Below are positions 1 through 7,949 of a stretch of 11,605 nt of DNA, one piece after another (positions within the stretch are counted from its first letter, which is position 1; every line of letters begins with the position of its first letter). The position numbers and the translations under genes were made by a program. Source of the stretch: Bacteroidota bacterium (GTDB taxonomy: Bacteria; Bacteroidota; Bacteroidia; Chitinophagales; Chitinophagaceae); contig CANETM010000026.1 of NCBI GenBank assembly GCA_947441205.1, forward strand, positions 1-11,605, written 5' to 3'. The notes under the pieces were generated by a model. That model searched no databases and had not been told where the DNA came from. It saw only the letters and a program-made list of their open reading frames with translations.

Positions 1-1641
1 AAATTGAAATGGGAAGTTTTAAGATTAATTTATGATCAAAATGGGAAAAAAGATTTATCTACTAAAGACTTTAAAAACTTTTTCGAACAAAATAAAAACT
101 GGTTAGTTTCTTATAGCGTCTTTTCTTATTTGAGAGATTTGCACGGTACGGTTGATTTTAATAAATGGCCAACGCATGCAAAGTATGAGGAAGCTTCTAT
201 TGCAAAGTTGATTGATCCAAAGTCAAGCACATATCAAGCAATAGCGTTTTTCTTTTTTGTACAATATCATTTGCATTTGCAATTATTAGATGCGACTAAT
301 TATGCGCATCAAAATGGGGTTATTGTAAAAGGTGATATACCAATTGGTGTGTATCGTTTTGGTGCTGATGCATGGCAAAGTCCTGGACTTTTTCATATGA
401 ATATGCAAGCAGGGGCACCTCCTGATGATTTTGCGGTGAGTGGACAAAACTGGGGGTTTCCAACCTATAATTGGGATGTGATGGCCAGCGATGGTTTTGC
501 ATGGTGGAAGTCACGCTTTGATCAAATGAAATTTTACTTTGATGCCTTTAGAATTGATCACATTTTAGGGTTCTTCAGAATATGGAGTATCCCTATGCAT
601 GCAGTGGAAGGTATCATGGGTCATTTTGTACCAGCCATTCCGGTATCCATTAATGAATTAAATGCTAAAGGAATTCGATGTGATCATTACAGATTAACAC
701 ATCCTTATATCAATGAAACTATTTTGTTTCAAGTATTTGGGTATGACAATGACCGCATTAAAAAAGAATATTTAAAATCTATTGGCGAAGGTCATTATGA
801 GTTATTACCTGCATTTAAAACACAAAGACAGGTCGAAGCCTTTTTTAACAATTTACCTCTGGATGAATGGCATGAGAAAATTAAACATGGTTTGTACAGT
901 TTAATAAGTAATGTGATTTTATTTGATGGCGAGAAGCCTCATACATTTCACTTTAGATTTAATATTGAAGCAACAAGTTCATTCCAACATTTGGATCATA
1001 ACACGCAACATTTGTTGAAAGATTTATATGTTGATTATTTCTTTAAGCGTCAGGATGCAGCATGGGAAAAAGAAGCCATGCAAAAATTGCCAATGCTTAA
1101 ATTGTCTACCAACATGTTGATTTGTGGTGAGGATTTAGGTTTAGTACCATCCTGTGTTCCGAATGTAATGTATCAATTAGGTATGTTAAGTTTGGAAGTA
1201 CAGCGTATGCCAAAGGCTTCACACAAAACCTTCTTCCACCCTAATGACGCACCTTATTTAAGTGTAGTGACGCCATCCTCACATGATACAAGTACCATTC
1301 GTGGATGGTGGGAGGAAGACCGTGCAAAAACACAACAGTTTTATAATCATGAAATAGGTCAATGGGGTGAAGCACCTTTACATTGTGAAGCATGGATTAA
1401 TAAAGCCATTTTACTGCAACATTTATATTCTCCTGCTATGTGGGCCATTTTTCAGCTGCAGGATTATTTAGGGGTTGATGAAGCAATTCGCCGAAGTGAT
1501 CCAAATGAGGAGCGTATTAATGTACCTGCTAATCCTAAACATTATTGGAGATATAGAATGCATTTAAATTTAGAAGACCTAATTAAATCAAATGCATTTA
1601 ACACAGAATGGAGTATGGCAATTAAAGCCAGTGGACGTTAA
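1..1641 (+). CDS. malQ: 4-alpha-glucanotransferase (amylomaltase, GH77), C-terminal part; 5' end outside window
   Basis: MalQ transfers alpha-1,4-glucan segments between maltodextrins in the cytoplasm, in glycogen and maltose metabolism. The reading frame is open to the window edge, so the first possible start (TTG at 4) is not a real start; about 546 codons are present. Seen in the sequence, numbering from the TTG: the GH77 substrate-loop motif KGDIPIGV (109-116), the GAPPDDF...GFPTYNWD region (137-158), the nucleophile in FRIDH (Asp185), the acid/base in GEDLG (Glu376) and the third carboxylate in SSHDTS (Asp428). All three catalytic residues are present, so the enzyme should be active. Bacteroidota homologues are long and usually carry starch-binding domains at the N-terminus, so several hundred residues, probably including these, should lie upstream (inference). 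The epimerase gene follows after 38 bases but may have its own promoter. Confidence 0.95.
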   Translation, partial: KLKWEVLRLIYDQNGKKDLSTKDFKNFFEQNKNWLVSYSVFSYLRDLHGTVDFNKWPTHAKYEEASIAKLIDPKSSTYQAIAFFFFVQYHLHLQLLDATNYAHQNGVIVKGDIPIGVYRFGADAWQSPGLFHMNMQAGAPPDDFAVSGQNWGFPTYNWDVMASDGFAWWKSRFDQMKFYFDAFRIDHILGFFRIWSIPMHAVEGIMGHFVPAIPVSINELNAKGIRCDHYRLTHPYINETILFQVFGYDNDRIKKEYLKSIGEGHYELLPAFKTQRQVEAFFNNLPLDEWHEKIKHGLYSLISNVILFDGEKPHTFHFRFNIEATSSFQHLDHNTQHLLKDLYVDYFFKRQDAAWEKEAMQKLPMLKLSTNMLICGEDLGLVPSCVPNVMYQLGMLSLEVQRMPKASHKTFFHPNDAPYLSVVTPSSHDTSTIRGWWEEDRAKTQQFYNHEIGQWGEAPLHCEAWINKAILLQHLYSPAMWAIFQLQDYLGVDEAIRRSDPNEERINVPANPKHYWRYRMHLNLEDLIKSNAFNTEWSMAIKASGR

Positions 1642-1657
1642 TTGGTAACCTGTTTAG

Positions 1658-1665
1658 TATCTTCG
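1658..1665 (+). promoter_or_regulatory. Candidate Bacteroidota -7 promoter element (TATCTTCG) for the dipeptide epimerase gene
   Basis: TATCTTCG fits TAnnTTYG, a relaxed form of the Bacteroidota -7 consensus TAnnTTTG, and the same TTCG variant occurs upstream of the J-domain gene. It ends 14 bases before the GTG start, which would give a short leader of about 12 bases. No TTG is found at the expected -33 spacing (the nearest, at 1642-1644, is too close), so this is a half-site call only. Confidence 0.35.
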
Positions 1666-1679
1666 TAAAAATCAGCTAA

Positions 1680-2765
1680 GTGGAACTATCTTTTTGGGAG
1701 CAAAAATTACCATTCGAATATCCTTTTACCATTTCAAATGGTAGAACTAAAACGCATCAGCATAGTTTGATGGTTCGTTTATCATTAGGTAATTGGGATG
1801 GATTTGGTGAAGCACCCGCTATTGTTTATTACAATGTTTCGGTTGAAAGTATGATGGAGCAATTAGAAAAGCACCGAAAAGTAATTGAGAAGTTTGCATT
1901 GATTGACCCTGAACGTTTTTGGCATTTTCTACATCATTTATTTCCCAATGATCCTTTTTTAGTTTGTGCATTAGATATGGCAGGATGGGATTTATGGGGG
2001 CAAATGAAAAAGCAACCCTTGTATAAATTATGGGGAACGGAGTGGAATACAAATAAATTACCTGATAATGACGTTTCCTCGAAAGTGATTAGTTTACCGC
2101 CCATTTGTGATTATACTTTAGGCATAGATCCCATTGAAAAAATGGTTCAAAAAATGAAGGATCATCCTTGGCCAATATATAAAGTTAAAGTGGGAACCGA
2201 GTATGATATAGAAATGATCACAGCTTTAAGACAGCATACTGATAAGCCTATTCGTGTTGACGCCAATGCAGGTTGGACAATGGAAGAAGCCTTAATAAAA
2301 ATACCTGCACTTGCTTCCCTTGGTGTTGAATTAGTGGAACAGCCCTTAGCAAAAGATAATTGGGAAGGAATGCAACAATTAAAACAACAAGCAATATTGC
2401 CTTTGTATGCTGACGAGAGTTGTGTGTTTGAAAAAGATGTTGCCACCTGTGCCAACTATTTTAATGGTATCAATATTAAACTAACTAAATGCAGTGGATT
2501 GACGCCAGCCTTGAGAATGATAAAAGAGGCTTGTGCCTTAGGATTGAAAGTAATGATGGGAAGTATGAATGAATCTGTAATTGGTTCAGCGGCGATAGCA
2601 CAGTTTTTGCCACAACTTGATTATGTGGATATGGATGGCCCATTATTAATGACTGAATTAAATGGGGTAGGATTGAATTATAGTTTTGAAAATGAAAATG
2701 GTCGCATTGAACCATTAAAGCATTATGGTTTAGGTGTTCAATACAGGACTCCTTTTAAAAAATAA
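1680..2765 (+). CDS. Dipeptide epimerase (enolase superfamily, muconate-lactonizing subgroup)
   Basis: Likely interconverts stereoisomers of a dipeptide in the cytoplasm, as L-Ala-D/L-Glu epimerases do during murein peptide recycling; the exact substrate cannot be read from the sequence. Visible in the 361-residue protein are the KxK acid/base pair (Lys168/Lys170), the three metal ligands in RVDAN (Asp194), VEQP (Glu220) and ADES (Asp245), and the opposite-face lysine in NIKLTK (Lys267). The C-terminal DMD (Asp317/Asp319) corresponds to the DxD that binds the dipeptide ammonium group and separates dipeptide epimerases from other subgroup members. A stretch of about 15 residues around 124-142 looks longer than usual for the family (impression from memory). 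The GTG start is fixed by an in-frame TAA immediately upstream (1677-1679). No Shine-Dalgarno is visible. It lies 38 bases after malQ and 39 bases before trmH. Confidence 0.88.
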   Translation: MELSFWEQKLPFEYPFTISNGRTKTHQHSLMVRLSLGNWDGFGEAPAIVYYNVSVESMMEQLEKHRKVIEKFALIDPERFWHFLHHLFPNDPFLVCALDMAGWDLWGQMKKQPLYKLWGTEWNTNKLPDNDVSSKVISLPPICDYTLGIDPIEKMVQKMKDHPWPIYKVKVGTEYDIEMITALRQHTDKPIRVDANAGWTMEEALIKIPALASLGVELVEQPLAKDNWEGMQQLKQQAILPLYADESCVFEKDVATCANYFNGINIKLTKCSGLTPALRMIKEACALGLKVMMGSMNESVIGSAAIAQFLPQLDYVDMDGPLLMTELNGVGLNYSFENENGRIEPLKHYGLGVQYRTPFKK

Positions 2766-2804
2766 ATTTCATAATTAGCGTATAATTATTAATAGCATTG
2801 AATT

Positions 2805-3431
2805 ATGACACCTGAGCGTACCGACAAATTAATTAAAGTATTAATTAAACGTCAAGCAAATTTGACGGTGGTGATGGAAAATGTGCAAGACCCACATAAT
2901 ATTTCGGCGGTGCTAAGAACCTGTGATGCAGTTGGAATTCAGGATGTATATATTTTAACGACAAAAATACCTAGGCATAAAAAGTTTGGATATAAAAGTA
3001 GTAGTAGTGCCTTAAAATGGTTGACCATTCATGAATTTGATGATTTAGAAGAATGCATGAAGGCGGTCAGAAAAAACTTCTCTAAAATATTAACTACACA
3101 TTTGTCAAGTGACGCGGTGCAATTATATGATATTGATTTTACAGAATCGGTTGCATTGGTATTTGGAAATGAACACGCAGGAGTGACGGATGAGTGTAGG
3201 GCTTTAGCGGATGGTAATTTTATTATTCCTCAAATGGGTATTATCCAAAGCTTAAATATTTCAGTTGCTTGTGCGGTGAGTATTTATGAAGCAATGCGTC
3301 AAAAAATGGTTGCAGGTCACTATGATCATGCAAGTTTACCTAAGGAGCAAATGGATGGATTGTTAACGCAATGGGGTGTGGAGGAAATGACACCTGAAAC
3401 CTATGTGCCTTATAAGCCTAAACGCAAATAG
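2805..3431 (+). CDS. trmH: tRNA (guanosine(18)-2'-O)-methyltransferase, SpoU/TrmH family
   Basis: Predicted SAM-dependent SPOUT enzyme that 2'-O-methylates G18 in the tRNA D-loop. The 208-residue protein starts like E. coli TrmH (about 229 residues), with MTPERTDKLIKVL, then LTVVMENVQDPHNISAVLRT. The three SpoU motifs are present: motif 1 around Asn32-Arg38 (NISAVLR), motif 2 with FGNEHAG (Glu123), and motif 3 IPQMGIIQSLNISVA (141-155) with Ser149 and Asn151. These form the trefoil-knot SAM site. The short N-terminal helix before motif 1 and the basic C-terminal tail favour TrmH over the rRNA enzyme RlmB, which has an extra N-terminal L30-like domain. It may be cotranscribed with the epimerase (39-base gap, no clear promoter). 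It is convergent with argS. Confidence 0.88.
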   Translation: MTPERTDKLIKVLIKRQANLTVVMENVQDPHNISAVLRTCDAVGIQDVYILTTKIPRHKKFGYKSSSSALKWLTIHEFDDLEECMKAVRKNFSKILTTHLSSDAVQLYDIDFTESVALVFGNEHAGVTDECRALADGNFIIPQMGIIQSLNISVACAVSIYEAMRQKMVAGHYDHASLPKEQMDGLLTQWGVEEMTPETYVPYKPKRK

Positions 3432-3459
3432 TCACTATGTGATGATATATGTTTAATAA

Positions 3460-3481
3460 AAGTAAAAGATAAAATTTACTT
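3460..3481. terminator. Weak A+T-rich hairpin between convergent trmH and argS
   Basis: AAGTAAA (3460-3466) and TTTACTT (3475-3481) form a perfect 7-bp inverted repeat around an 8-base loop. On the minus strand, downstream of argS, it is followed by TTATT, as in a poor intrinsic terminator; on the plus strand there is no T-run. The stem has a single G-C pair, so termination would be inefficient. The 60-base gap holds nothing else convincing apart from a tiny TCAC-TAT-GTGA hairpin at 3432-3442. Confidence 0.3.
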
Positions 3482-3491
3482 GTAATTGAAT

Positions 3492-5261
3492 TTACATCTG
3501 CTCCGGAACATCAATACCTAATGCACGCATACCTTTTTGTAAGGTTGCAGCCGTCAAAATTCCCAATTGAATTCTTAGATTTTTCTTGTCCTCTGATTCT
3601 GCATTGGCAATGGATAGTTCCGCGTAAAGGCTATTAAACAACTTCGCTAAATTAAAAGTATATATAGCGACTTTTGATGGGTCTAATGTTTCAGCAGCTT
3701 CATTGATGACTGCAGGGAAATTATATAATTCAATAGCCAAGGCTTTTTCCAATGGTAATAATTCAGAAGGGTTTAATTGAATCGAAGTACCCGTTTTTCT
3801 TAAAATACTTTTTATACGAGCATGGGTGTATTGAATAAATGGCCCAGTGAAACCATGAAAATCAATACTTTCTTCAGGATTGAAAATCATTTTCTTTTTA
3901 GGGTCCACTCTTAATAAAAAAAACTTTAAGGCACCCAAACCAATCGTATTATATAGTTCATTTAATTGTTCAGTGGTGAATTCTGAAACCTTTCCTAATG
4001 ATTCTGTTTTTTCTTTTGAAATATTAATCATCTCTGCAACTAAATCATCGGCGTCCACAACGGTTCCTTCTCTGCTTTTCATTTTACCCGTTGGTAATTC
4101 AACCATACCATAACTCAAATGGTATATACCATCTGATGCAGGTAATTGTAATTTTTGACAAATTAATTTCAATACTTTAAAGTGATAATTTTGTTCATCA
4201 CCTACTACGTAAATACTAGCATCAGTATTGAATTCTTTTTGCTTCATTTCGGCAAGTCCAATATCCTGCGTTATGTAAACGGAAGTACCGTCTTTTCGAC
4301 GTACTATCTTTTCATCTAATCCATCACCCGTTAAATCTATCCAAACTGAACCATCTTCCTTTTGATAAAATACTTTTTTTGTTAATCCTTGTTCCACTAA
4401 TTCCTTGCCTAATAAATAAGTATTACTCTCATAATAGGTTTTAGCAAAGTCGGAACCAATTTTTTTATAGGTAGCGTCAAATCCACCATACACCCAGGTA
4501 TTCATTCGCTTCCATAAATCTATGGTTGCTGCGTCACCTTGTTCCCATTTCAATAGCATTTCCTGTGCGCCTTTTTGAATAGGGGCTTCTTTTTCAGCCA
4601 ATTCCTGTGTCATACCACCAGCTAATAATGTTGCTACTTCAGCTTTATAAGCATCATTGTATTTTACATAGTAGTCGCCTACAAAATGATCGCCTTTTTG
4701 ATTGGTATCGGCAGGCGTTGCTCCGTTTGCAAATAATTGCCAAGCAATCATACTCTTACAAATATGAATTCCTCTATCATTTACAATACAAGTTTTAACC
4801 ACTTCATTACCTTGTAATTTTAATATTTCAGCAATACTCCAACCCAAAAAGTTATTTCTTAAATGACCTAAGTGTAAAGGCTTATTGGTATTAGGGGAGG
4901 AATACTCCACCATAATTTTTCGAGGACTATTATTTTTTGGCAACAAATTATCAGCATGGGCATTTTTAATAGTGTCAAACCAAAACTGATTGCTAATGGA
5001 AAAATTTAAAAAGCCTTTTACAATATTAAATTGAGTTATTACTCCTGGCATTGCAGTTACCATAGCAGCTCCTAATTCATTTCCTAAAACCTCGGGGCTT
5101 TTTCCTAACTGTTTTACAAAAGCAAAAAGAACAATTGTATAATCACCTTCAAACTCAGGTTTAGTGGCATTCACTAATACTTGTTCTGGTTGAATTGTTA
5201 CACCATATAACTGTTGTAAACAATTGGCAGTTGACTGCTTTAAATTAGTTATCAAATTCAT
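3492..5261 (-). CDS. argS: Arginyl-tRNA synthetase
   Basis: Class I aminoacyl-tRNA synthetase that charges tRNA-Arg in the cytoplasm, an essential function. The 589-residue length is normal for the family. In order there are the N-terminal additional domain (about 1-90, which recognises the tRNA D-loop), the HIGH-type signature HLGH (130-133) after SSPNTNKPL, and the catalytic fold with CIVNDRGIH (158-166). Next come a KMSK-like loop GKMKSREGT (392-400) and the DALR anticodon-binding domain beginning near FIQYTHARI (475-483), ending in the typical LGIDVPEQM. Nothing is missing. The ATG at 5261 is supported by the full-length N-terminal domain and by a -7 element ending about 20 bases upstream. 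There is no Shine-Dalgarno. It is divergent from the GtrA-like gene with a 55-base gap. Confidence 0.97.
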   Translation of the reverse strand: MNLITNLKQSTANCLQQLYGVTIQPEQVLVNATKPEFEGDYTIVLFAFVKQLGKSPEVLGNELGAAMVTAMPGVITQFNIVKGFLNFSISNQFWFDTIKNAHADNLLPKNNSPRKIMVEYSSPNTNKPLHLGHLRNNFLGWSIAEILKLQGNEVVKTCIVNDRGIHICKSMIAWQLFANGATPADTNQKGDHFVGDYYVKYNDAYKAEVATLLAGGMTQELAEKEAPIQKGAQEMLLKWEQGDAATIDLWKRMNTWVYGGFDATYKKIGSDFAKTYYESNTYLLGKELVEQGLTKKVFYQKEDGSVWIDLTGDGLDEKIVRRKDGTSVYITQDIGLAEMKQKEFNTDASIYVVGDEQNYHFKVLKLICQKLQLPASDGIYHLSYGMVELPTGKMKSREGTVVDADDLVAEMINISKEKTESLGKVSEFTTEQLNELYNTIGLGALKFFLLRVDPKKKMIFNPEESIDFHGFTGPFIQYTHARIKSILRKTGTSIQLNPSELLPLEKALAIELYNFPAVINEAAETLDPSKVAIYTFNLAKLFNSLYAELSIANAESEDKKNLRIQLGILTAATLQKGMRALGIDVPEQM

Positions 5262-5280
5262 AAAAAAGGGTTACCGTCTG

Positions 5281-5288
5281 CAAAAGTA
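5281..5288 (-). promoter_or_regulatory. -7 promoter element for argS (TACTTTTG on the minus strand)
   Basis: The plus-strand CAAAAGTA reads TACTTTTG on the minus strand, an exact match to the Bacteroidota TAnnTTTG. With transcription starting a few bases downstream, the argS leader would be about 17 bases. No good TTTG is seen at the -33 position, which falls inside the opposing promoter. Confidence 0.6.
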
Positions 5289-5300
5289 ATTAATTAAGAT

Positions 5301-5308
5301 TACCTTTG
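5301..5308 (+). promoter_or_regulatory. -7 promoter element for the GtrA-like gene (TACCTTTG)
   Basis: TACCTTTG matches TAnnTTTG exactly. A near-match to the -33 TTTG (TCTG, 5277-5280) lies 20 bases upstream, a normal spacing. The element ends only 8 bases before the ATG at 5317, implying a nearly leaderless transcript if that start is right, or a leader of about 84 bases if the downstream ATG at 5395 is used. Confidence 0.55.
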
Positions 5309-5316
5309 AACTATTC

Positions 5317-5832
5317 ATGTTGAAACTACACCATTTTATTAGCAAACTAATCCTTGATCTAATTGATTGGGTCTATCCTTTATTTAGGAAGTTTATGCCG
5401 TTGCAAACATTCCGATATGCTGCTTGTGGTGGTGGAAATACAGTTTTAGATATTTTGGGATTTTTCCTTTCTTATAATTTCTTGTTTCGCAAAATGCCTA
5501 TTCATATTGGGTGGCTAACCATTAGCCCGCATATAGCTTCCTTTATGGTCAGCTTTTGTGTCACTTTCCCAATTGGATTTTACTTAAGCAGGTATGTTGT
5601 ATTTCAAGAAACAGCTGTTAAAAAAACAGCACAATTATTAAAGTATTTTTTAGTGGTGCTTGGCTGCATTTTACTTAACTATGTTTTTTTAAAATTATTC
5701 GTTGACTACATGGGCTGGTTTGCAACTCCTGCTAAAATTGTAACAACCTTTTTTGTTGTTATTTTCAGCTACACCAGTCAAAAGAATTTTACATTTAAGT
5801 CATCTAACTCAGGTGACATTGAACCTATCTAA
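5317..5832 (+). CDS. GtrA-like family membrane protein
   Basis: A small inner-membrane protein of 171 residues with about four hydrophobic helices, roughly 34-57, 70-90, 107-129 and 137-155. Family features are the FRYAACGGGNT entry into helix 1 (32-42), SRYVVF after helix 2 (91-96) and the terminal QKNFTF (155-160). GtrA-like proteins are thought to help flip or present polyprenyl-linked sugars during cell-surface polysaccharide or O-antigen modification; no glycosyltransferase partner is present here, so the substrate is unknown. The start is ambiguous: ATG 5317 gives an amphipathic N-terminal helix, while ATG 5395 (residue 27) would still keep all four helices and sits just before the conserved PLQTFRYA. 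I prefer 5317, with moderate certainty. The gene is divergent from argS; no intrinsic terminator with a T-run follows it. Confidence 0.85.
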   Translation: MLKLHHFISKLILDLIDWVYPLFRKFMPLQTFRYAACGGGNTVLDILGFFLSYNFLFRKMPIHIGWLTISPHIASFMVSFCVTFPIGFYLSRYVVFQETAVKKTAQLLKYFLVVLGCILLNYVFLKLFVDYMGWFATPAKIVTTFFVVIFSYTSQKNFTFKSSNSGDIEPI

Positions 5833-5870
5833 CTGCCTTTTCTACGTATTTTAAGTCCTTTAATGCCAAT

Positions 5871-5924
5871 ATTGGGTCAATTTATGTATGAAATACTGCC
5901 AAGTATGACATTATTTCACCCAAT
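5871..5924. repeat. Nested inverted repeats between the GtrA-like gene and dnaK
   Basis: ATTGGGT (5871-5877) and ACCCAAT (5918-5924) are perfect 7-base inverted arms 40 bases apart. Between them ATACT-GCCA-AGTAT (5893-5906) forms a small 5-bp hairpin with a 4-base loop. No T-run follows, so an intrinsic terminator is unlikely. It could be a weak RNA structure or chance in A+T-rich DNA. Confidence 0.3.
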
Positions 5925-5931
5925 TGTGCTC

Positions 5932-5980
5932 TAAGTCATTGTGGCATAATCATTGCTTAATTATCAGTAATTAATCATTG
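5932..5980 (+). promoter_or_regulatory. Three TAA(G)TCATTG direct repeats upstream of dnaK
   Basis: TAAGTCATTG (5932-5941), TAATCATTG (5947-5955) and TAATCATTG (5972-5980) lie in the last 62 bases before the dnaK ATG. No TAnnTTTG element and no CIRCE operator (TTAGCACTC inverted repeat) are visible. A TTG at 5924-5926 sits 20 bases before the second copy, so one copy might be a degenerate -7 element. The rest of the 161-base gap (5833-5993) holds only the nested inverted repeats. Confidence 0.3.
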
Positions 5981-5993
5981 AAAATCAAGCATT

Positions 5994-7901
5994 ATGGCAA
6001 AAATAATAGGAATTGACTTAGGTACCACTAACAGTTGTGTATCAGTTATGGAGGGTGGCGAACCTGTAGTAATCGCTAATGATGAAGGGCGTAGAACGAC
6101 CCCATCGGTAGTTGCGTTTTTAAAGAATGGCGAACGTAAAGTTGGCGATCCTGCAAAAAGACAAGCAATCACAAACCCTGAAAACACTATTTCAAGTGTG
6201 AAGCGTTTTATGGGTCGTCGTTTTAATGAAATTACAGAAGAGAAATCTCACTGGAGTTATAAAGTTGTTCAAGGTGAAAACGACACAGTTCGTGTTGACA
6301 TCGATGGTCGTATGTACACACCTCAAGAAATTTCTGCAATGGTTTTACAAAAGATGAAAAAAACTGCAGAAGATTATTTAGGACAAGAAGTAACGGAAGC
6401 AGTTATTACGGTGCCTGCTTACTTTAATGATGCACAAAGACAAGCAACTAAAGAAGCTGGAGAAATTGCTGGTTTAACAGTACGTCGTATTGTGAACGAG
6501 CCAACAGCTGCAGCTTTAGCTTATGGTTTAGATAAAAAGAATATTGAGCAAAAAATTGCTGTGTTCGACTTAGGTGGTGGTACTTTCGATATCTCCATCC
6601 TTGATTTAGGAGACGGTGTATTTGAAGTAAAATCAACTAATGGTGATACGCACTTAGGTGGTGATGACTTTGATAAAGTAATCATGGACTTTTTAGCAGA
6701 TGAATTTAAAAATCAAGAAGCAATTGATTTAAGAAAAGATCCAATGGCTTTACAACGTTTGAAAGAAGCTGCTGAAAAAGCGAAAGTGGAATTAAGTTCT
6801 TCAACTGAAACAGAAATCAACTTACCATACATCACTGCAGTAGACGGTGTTCCAAAGCACTTAGTATTAAAATTAACAAGAGCTAAATTTGAATCATTAG
6901 CAGATAATTTATTTGCACGTTGTATTAAGCCATGTGAGGTTGCATTGAAAGATGCTGGTTACTCAATTGGTCAAATTGACGAAGTAATATTAGTAGGAGG
7001 TTCTTCAAGAATTCCTAAAGTGCAAGAATTAGTTGAAAAGTTCTTTGGTAAAAAACCTAACCGTTCAGTAAACCCTGATGAAGTGGTTGCAATCGGTGCG
7101 GGTATCCAAGGTGCGGTATTAACAGGTGATGTGAAAGACGTTTTATTATTAGACGTTACGCCATTAAACTTAGGTATCGAAACAATGGGTGGTGTAATGA
7201 CAACGATGATTGCTTCTAACACAACTATTCCAACTAAGAAAACTGAAGTGTATTCAACAGCTAGCGACAATCAACCAGGTGTGCAAATTCATGTATTACA
7301 AGGTGAGCGTCCAATGGCAAATCAAAATAAGAGTTTAGGTATGTTTAACTTGGACGGTATACCACCAGCACCAAGAGGCGTTCCTCAAATTGAAGTGACT
7401 TTTGATATTGACGCAAACGGTATCTTAAACGTTAGTGCAAAAGATAAAGGAACAGGTAAAGAACAAAAAATTAGAATTGAAGCGGGTAGTGGTTTGACTA
7501 AGGAAGAAATTGAAAAAATGAAAGCCGAAGCTAAAGCCAACGAAGCATCTGATAAAGTTGAAAGAGAAAGAGTAGACAAATTAAATGAAGCTGACAGTTT
7601 GATTTTCCAAACCGAAAAGCAATTAAAAGAGTTTGGTGATAAAATTTCTGCTGATAAAAAAGCACCAATTGAAACAGCATTGGCTAGCTTAAAAGTTGCT
7701 CATGAAGCACAGGATGTTGCACAAGTAACAACTGCTTTAGAAGCTATGAACACAGCATGGACTGCTGCTAGTGAAGAAATTTACAAAGCGCAAGCCGAGG
7801 GTGCTGGTGTAGGGGCTGCTCCAGGAGCTGAAGCAGGTCAAGCAAACGGCGGTGCAAGCAATGATACCGTTGAAGACGCTCAGTTTGAAGAAGTTAAATA
7901 A
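5994..7901 (+). CDS. dnaK: Molecular chaperone DnaK (Hsp70)
   Basis: ATP-dependent cytoplasmic chaperone that binds exposed hydrophobic segments, driven by J-domain proteins and a GrpE exchange factor. The 635-residue length is typical. In order there are the first Hsp70 signature GIDLGTTNSCVSV (6-18), catalytic Lys70, the second signature VFDLGGGTFDIS (190-201) with phosphate-site Thr197, and the third signature VILVGGSSRIPKVQ (331-344). The interdomain linker DVLLLDVTP (382-390) is followed by the beta-sandwich substrate domain, a helical lid (about 500-600), and a flexible Gly/Ala-rich tail ending in FEEVK, close to the usual bacterial EEV(K/D) end. No grpE or full-length dnaJ lies beside it, but a small J-domain gene follows. 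No CIRCE element is visible upstream. A strong terminator 49 bases after the stop isolates it. Confidence 0.99.
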   Translation: MAKIIGIDLGTTNSCVSVMEGGEPVVIANDEGRRTTPSVVAFLKNGERKVGDPAKRQAITNPENTISSVKRFMGRRFNEITEEKSHWSYKVVQGENDTVRVDIDGRMYTPQEISAMVLQKMKKTAEDYLGQEVTEAVITVPAYFNDAQRQATKEAGEIAGLTVRRIVNEPTAAALAYGLDKKNIEQKIAVFDLGGGTFDISILDLGDGVFEVKSTNGDTHLGGDDFDKVIMDFLADEFKNQEAIDLRKDPMALQRLKEAAEKAKVELSSSTETEINLPYITAVDGVPKHLVLKLTRAKFESLADNLFARCIKPCEVALKDAGYSIGQIDEVILVGGSSRIPKVQELVEKFFGKKPNRSVNPDEVVAIGAGIQGAVLTGDVKDVLLLDVTPLNLGIETMGGVMTTMIASNTTIPTKKTEVYSTASDNQPGVQIHVLQGERPMANQNKSLGMFNLDGIPPAPRGVPQIEVTFDIDANGILNVSAKDKGTGKEQKIRIEAGSGLTKEEIEKMKAEAKANEASDKVERERVDKLNEADSLIFQTEKQLKEFGDKISADKKAPIETALASLKVAHEAQDVAQVTTALEAMNTAWTAASEEIYKAQAEGAGVGAAPGAEAGQANGGASNDTVEDAQFEEVK

Positions 7902-7907
7902 GGTTAT

Positions 7908-7925
7908 TGGGTAAAACATTACCCA
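7908..7925 (+). repeat. Hairpin just after dnaK stop (TGGGTAA-AACA-TTACCCA)
   Basis: A perfect 7-bp stem with a 4-base loop starts 7 bases after the dnaK stop codon. It is followed by TCATTGATAAGG and then five T residues (7938-7942), too far for a canonical terminator. It most likely protects the transcript's 3' end or works with the stronger hairpin downstream. Confidence 0.5.
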
Positions 7926-7949
7926 TCATTGATAAGGTTTTTAGTTAGG

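Noticed and set aside
4607..4798. Plus-strand open frame inside argS
   Set aside because: Antisense to a conserved part of arginyl-tRNA synthetase, including the segment just after the HIGH motif; no independent signal.
5833..5993. CIRCE operator or small RNA gene upstream of dnaK
   Set aside because: No TTAGCACTC/GAGTGCTAA arms and no hairpin followed by a T-run were found; only short A+T-rich repeats are present.
6971..7270. Minus-strand open frames within dnaK (also 6448-6636, 7385-7579, 7737-7919)
   Set aside because: They overlap the highly conserved DnaK frame entirely and show no domain or promoter.
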